A stretch of 7,857 nt of DNA from Lutibacter sp. UBA4458 (GTDB lineage: Bacteria; Bacteroidota; Bacteroidia; Flavobacteriales; Flavobacteriaceae): contig DGOU01000094.1 in the NCBI GenBank assembly GCA_002390165.1, positions 2,450-10,306 on the forward strand, read 5' to 3'. Numbering within the stretch: position 1 is the first letter of the stretch; each line of letters begins with the position of its first letter. The position numbers and the translations under genes are program-made. Below, in pieces: positions 5,802 to 7,857 of this stretch. The notes below the pieces were generated by a model. It saw nothing but the letters and a program-made list of their open reading frames with translations, searched no databases and had not been told where the DNA came from.

Positions 5802-6809
5802 TTACCAGCGAAGAATAACACTTCCCCAAGTAAATCCACTACCAAAAGCAGCTAAAACAACAATATCGTTTTCTTTAACTTTACCTTGTTCCCAAGCCTC
5901 TGTTAGAGCAATGGCTATAGAAGCAGCAGTTGTATTACCATACTTCATAATATTATTATATACCTTATCATCAGATAACCTTAATTTTTTTTGCACAAAT
6001 TGTGAAATTCTAAGATTAGCTTGATGCGGAATAAACATATTAACATCCGTTGCATTTAAATTATTTGCCTGTAAACCTTCATTAATTACTTCCATAAAAC
6101 GAACCACTGCATGTTTAAATACAAAAGTTCCGTTCATATATGGGAAATAAGATTCATCATTTTCATCGTTTTCAGCCATAATTTGTGGCACCCAATGTTT
6201 AATACTTGGTGCTAAAACCGTTAATTCTTCAGCATATTTACCTTCTGAATGCAAATGAGTTGATAAAATACCTTTGGTATTATCTTCCGTTCTTGAAATA
6301 ACAGCAGCTCCTGCTCCATCTCCAAAAATAACGGTTACTCCTCTTCCTCTCGTAGTTTTATCTAATCCACCAGAATGGTATTCTGCACCAACAACAAGTA
6401 CATTTTTATAGTCTCCTGTTTTTACAAATTTATCGGCAACCGACAATGCATAAATAAATCCAGAACACTGGTTTCTTACATCCAAGGCTCCAACATTTCG
6501 CAAACCTAACATTTCTTGAATTTGCACTCCGCAACCAGGAAAATAATAATCCGGACTTAAAGTAGCAAAAACTACAAAATCAATATCCTCACTTTTTAAT
6601 CCAGCTCTTTCAATAGCAATTCTAGAAGCTTTTGCGCCCATAACCGCAGAAGTGTCTTCACTTCCTTCTTTTATCCATCTCCGTTCTTTAATACCAGTTC
6701 TTTCCTGAATCCAAGCATCATTAGTATCCATCATTTTGGATAAATCATCGTTAGTTACAACATTATCAGGAACATAGTATCCTAGTCCAGTTATTTTAGA
6801 ATTGTACAT
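5802..6809 (-). CDS. fabH: 3-oxoacyl-[acyl-carrier-protein] synthase III (KAS III)
   Basis: This 335-residue thiolase-fold enzyme condenses an acyl-CoA primer with malonyl-ACP, the first step of a fatty-acid chain. The catalytic triad is complete: C115 (VRNQCSGF), H262 (IPHQANLRI) and N292 (YGNTTAAS). The glycine-rich FGDGAGAAV (162-170) and C-terminal FGSGFTWGS (322-330) are also present. Compared with E. coli FabH (catalytic residues C112, H244, N274, from memory) it has roughly 15-18 extra residues between Cys and His, around HSEGKYAEELTVLAPSIKHW, and QCSGF replaces the usual ACAGF around the cysteine. This fits the stand-alone KAS III group common in Bacteroidota. No plsX or rpmF is next to it, so it may be a second copy with a different primer preference, perhaps branched-chain. 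The frame extends to an ATG at 6839, but that ATG lies inside a perfect -7 element. The start at 6809 (MYNSKITGLG) matches family members and is preferred. Confidence 0.9.
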   Translation of the reverse strand: MYNSKITGLGYYVPDNVVTNDDLSKMMDTNDAWIQERTGIKERRWIKEGSEDTSAVMGAKASRIAIERAGLKSEDIDFVVFATLSPDYYFPGCGVQIQEMLGLRNVGALDVRNQCSGFIYALSVADKFVKTGDYKNVLVVGAEYHSGGLDKTTRGRGVTVIFGDGAGAAVISRTEDNTKGILSTHLHSEGKYAEELTVLAPSIKHWVPQIMAENDENDESYFPYMNGTFVFKHAVVRFMEVINEGLQANNLNATDVNMFIPHQANLRISQFVQKKLRLSDDKVYNNIMKYGNTTAASIAIALTEAWEQGKVKENDIVVLAAFGSGFTWGSVILRW

Positions 6810-6832
6810 ATTATAATTTTTATCAATTTTAT

Positions 6833-6863
6833 CAAACATAACAAAAAGTATATATTTTTACAA
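6833..6863 (-). promoter_or_regulatory. Promoter of fabH
   Basis: Read on the minus strand, TTG (6863-6861) is followed after exactly 20 bases by TATGTTTG (6840-6833), a perfect match to TTG-N17-23-TAnnTTTG. Transcription would begin near 6826, so the leader to the ATG at 6809 is under 20 bases. The upstream ATG at 6839 is part of the -7 element and would not be transcribed from this promoter. Confidence 0.7.
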
Positions 6864-6882
6864 CTAATCTATTACTAATTCT

Positions 6883-6890
6883 TAAATTTG
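6883..6890 (+). promoter_or_regulatory. -7 promoter element of the GNAT gene
   Basis: TAAATTTG is a perfect TAnnTTTG element 15 bases before the ATG at 6906. No TTG lies 17-23 bases upstream; only the T-rich stretch near 6855-6859 is there, so the -33 element is weak or absent. The leader would be very short, about ten bases. The element is 19 bases from the outer end of the fabH promoter, so the two genes share a compact divergent promoter region. Confidence 0.5.
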
Positions 6891-6905
6891 GTTAATAACT
6901 TTTAG

Positions 6906-7433
6906 ATGAAAATTAACGAATTCACAAAATTTAATTCAGAACGAATTTCATTAAATATTTTAAAAACAACAAATGTTAATGACCTATTCTTGTTGCGATC
7001 CAATAATGAAATTGTAAAATATGTTGAAAAACAAAAAGATGCAACTATTAAAGATTCGCTACTTTTTTTAGAAAAAATAAATGCTGGAATAATTACCAAT
7101 AAATGGTTTTACTGGGGAATTTATAATAATATTGATGACAAATTAATTGGAACCATTTGCTTATGGCAATTTAATGAAGCAAAAACTGAAGCTGAAATCG
7201 GTTTTGAACTACTACCAACTTATCAAGGAAAAGGTTTTATGAGTGAAGCCATTTTACCTATTTTAAACTTTGCATTTAAAAAATTACAACTTCATAAAAT
7301 AATAGGATTTACACATTCAAAAAATACTAAATCTATTAAACTACTTGCAAAATTTGGTTTTAAATTTGATAAAAAAGAAGGAATAAATTCTATTTATCAT
7401 CTCACAAATAAAACAATTAATACAATTTCATAA
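6906..7433 (+). CDS. GNAT-family N-acetyltransferase, RimJ/RimL-like
   Basis: This 175-residue protein covers a complete single GNAT domain of the Acetyltransf_3 group, enzymes that move an acetyl group from acetyl-CoA to an amine such as a protein N-terminus, a polyamine or an antibiotic. Visible features are the N-terminal helix pair (LFLLRSNNEIVKYVEKQ, 27-43), the strand IGTICLWQF (81-89), the strand AEIGFELLP (96-104), the acetyl-CoA pyrophosphate loop YQGKGFMSEA (106-115) and the late motif SKNTKSIKLLAKFGFKF (138-154), whose Asn and Ser are conserved in the family. The substrate cannot be deduced; ribosomal-protein acetylation is only one option and no resistance context is present. The upstream region has an in-frame stop, so the ATG at 6906 is well placed. 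The 3' end overlaps the convergent gene at 7417 by 17 bases, with no terminator between them. Confidence 0.87.
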   Translation: MKINEFTKFNSERISLNILKTTNVNDLFLLRSNNEIVKYVEKQKDATIKDSLLFLEKINAGIITNKWFYWGIYNNIDDKLIGTICLWQFNEAKTEAEIGFELLPTYQGKGFMSEAILPILNFAFKKLQLHKIIGFTHSKNTKSIKLLAKFGFKFDKKEGINSIYHLTNKTINTIS

Positions 7434-7857
7434 TTTCATTTAAAGGTTTTCTTTTAATATTTGGCACATACGTTTTTTCAGCATTATAACCTACGGGTAA
7501 CAACAAAAATGCACGTTCATTATCCGGCCGATTTAATATTTTTTCTAAAAAACGCATTGGACTTGGTGTGTGCGTTAAAGTTACTAAACCTGCATTATGA
7601 ATCGCCGAAATTAACGTGCCACAAGCCAATCCTACCGATTCATTTACATAATAATTTTGATGTTTTGCTCCATTTTTATCATATTCAAATGGGCGTTTAA
7701 AAACTACAATTAAATAAGGCGCTATTTCCAAAAAATCTTTATTAGCATCTGTTCCTAAATGTTTCAAATCTTCTAACCATTCTTCACTCATTCTTTCTTC
7801 ATAACTTCTCTTTTCTTCTTCCTCAGCAGCCAACCTAATTTTCTTTTTTAAATCTGG
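7417..7857 (-). CDS. Nitroreductase-fold flavoprotein resembling iodotyrosine deiodinase, 5' end beyond the window
   Basis: The last 146 residues of a protein whose start lies past the right edge; the frame is open to base 7857. A TTG at 7833 is internal, not a start. The fragment reads like human iodotyrosine deiodinase, an FMN enzyme that reductively removes halogen from halotyrosines: an acidic EEEEKRSY run, ERMSEEWLEDLKHL, LEIAPYLIVVFK, NYYVNESVGLACGTLISAIHNAGLVTLTHTP and LLLPVGYNAEKTYVPNIKRKPLNEIM. The residues that clamp the substrate's amino-acid group in the human enzyme (E157, Y161, K182, from memory) occur here at fragment positions E15, Y19 and K40 with the same spacing. Characterised bacterial homologues exist, for example in Haliscomenobacter. 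Dehalogenation of halotyrosine is therefore a fair prediction, though another flavin reductase activity cannot be excluded. The N-terminal FMN-binding arginines are not visible. The gene ends tail to tail inside the GNAT gene. Confidence 0.85.
   Translation of the reverse strand, partial: PDLKKKIRLAAEEEEKRSYEERMSEEWLEDLKHLGTDANKDFLEIAPYLIVVFKRPFEYDKNGAKHQNYYVNESVGLACGTLISAIHNAGLVTLTHTPSPMRFLEKILNRPDNERAFLLLPVGYNAEKTYVPNIKRKPLNEIMKLY

Noticed and set aside
6837..6839. Upstream ATG as the start of fabH
   Set aside because: It is contained in a perfect TAnnTTTG promoter element with a correctly spaced TTG, and the added residues are not typical of the family.
6902..7099. Minus-strand frame opposite the start of the GNAT gene
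   Set aside because: It is a shadow of the GNAT coding sequence; the plus-strand protein has clear GNAT motifs.
7461..7700. Plus-strand frame of 79 codons near the right end
   Set aside because: It lies antisense within the conserved nitroreductase-fold coding region and has no motif of its own.

Overview
The window is AT-rich (G+C about 30% by eye) and looks like chromosomal DNA of a member of the Bacteroidota, most likely Flavobacteriaceae. The evidence is a C-terminal type IX secretion sorting domain, an outer-membrane beta-barrel protein with an N-terminal CarboxypepD_reg-like domain, promoter elements of the TAnnTTTG type, no obvious Shine-Dalgarno sequences, and protein sequences that read as flavobacterial. 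No tRNA, rRNA, CRISPR array, transposase or phage gene is visible.

Layout, left to right. (1) Positions 3-1810, + strand: the tail of a secreted type IX cargo protein overlaps rnz (ribonuclease Z) by ATGA, and a class I SAM methyltransferase follows 12 bases later; this looks like one transcription unit. (2) Positions 1923-2693, +: a PAS-type sensor fused to a LuxR/NarL helix-turn-helix, starting at TTG. (3) Positions 2694-3249: 556 bases without a gene but rich in inverted repeats. It holds a 19-base palindrome just behind the regulator, two adjoining hairpins, a 114-base nested inverted repeat, and GTTAA half-sites at exact 10-base spacing upstream of a plausible promoter. (4) Positions 3250-5631, +: a 793-residue TonB-receptor-like outer-membrane protein. 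(5) A symmetric bidirectional terminator (5745-5780) separates it from (6) fabH-type ketoacyl-ACP synthase III (5802-6809, -). A perfect -7 element overlaps the longest possible start of fabH and argues for the internal start. (7) A divergent GNAT acetyltransferase (6906-7433, +) has its own -7 element. (8) The 3' part of a flavin nitroreductase-fold gene (7417-7857, -) resembles iodotyrosine deiodinase and keeps the substrate-clamp residues. It overlaps the GNAT gene tail to tail by 17 bases.

Most genes are housekeeping or common accessory functions: RNA 3'-end maturation, fatty-acid initiation, envelope proteins. I do not see a new multi-gene system. The parts most worth a second look are the structured intergenic region between the PAS-LuxR regulator and the outer-membrane protein, and the putative halotyrosine dehalogenase. 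All family assignments come from reading motifs, not from searches.
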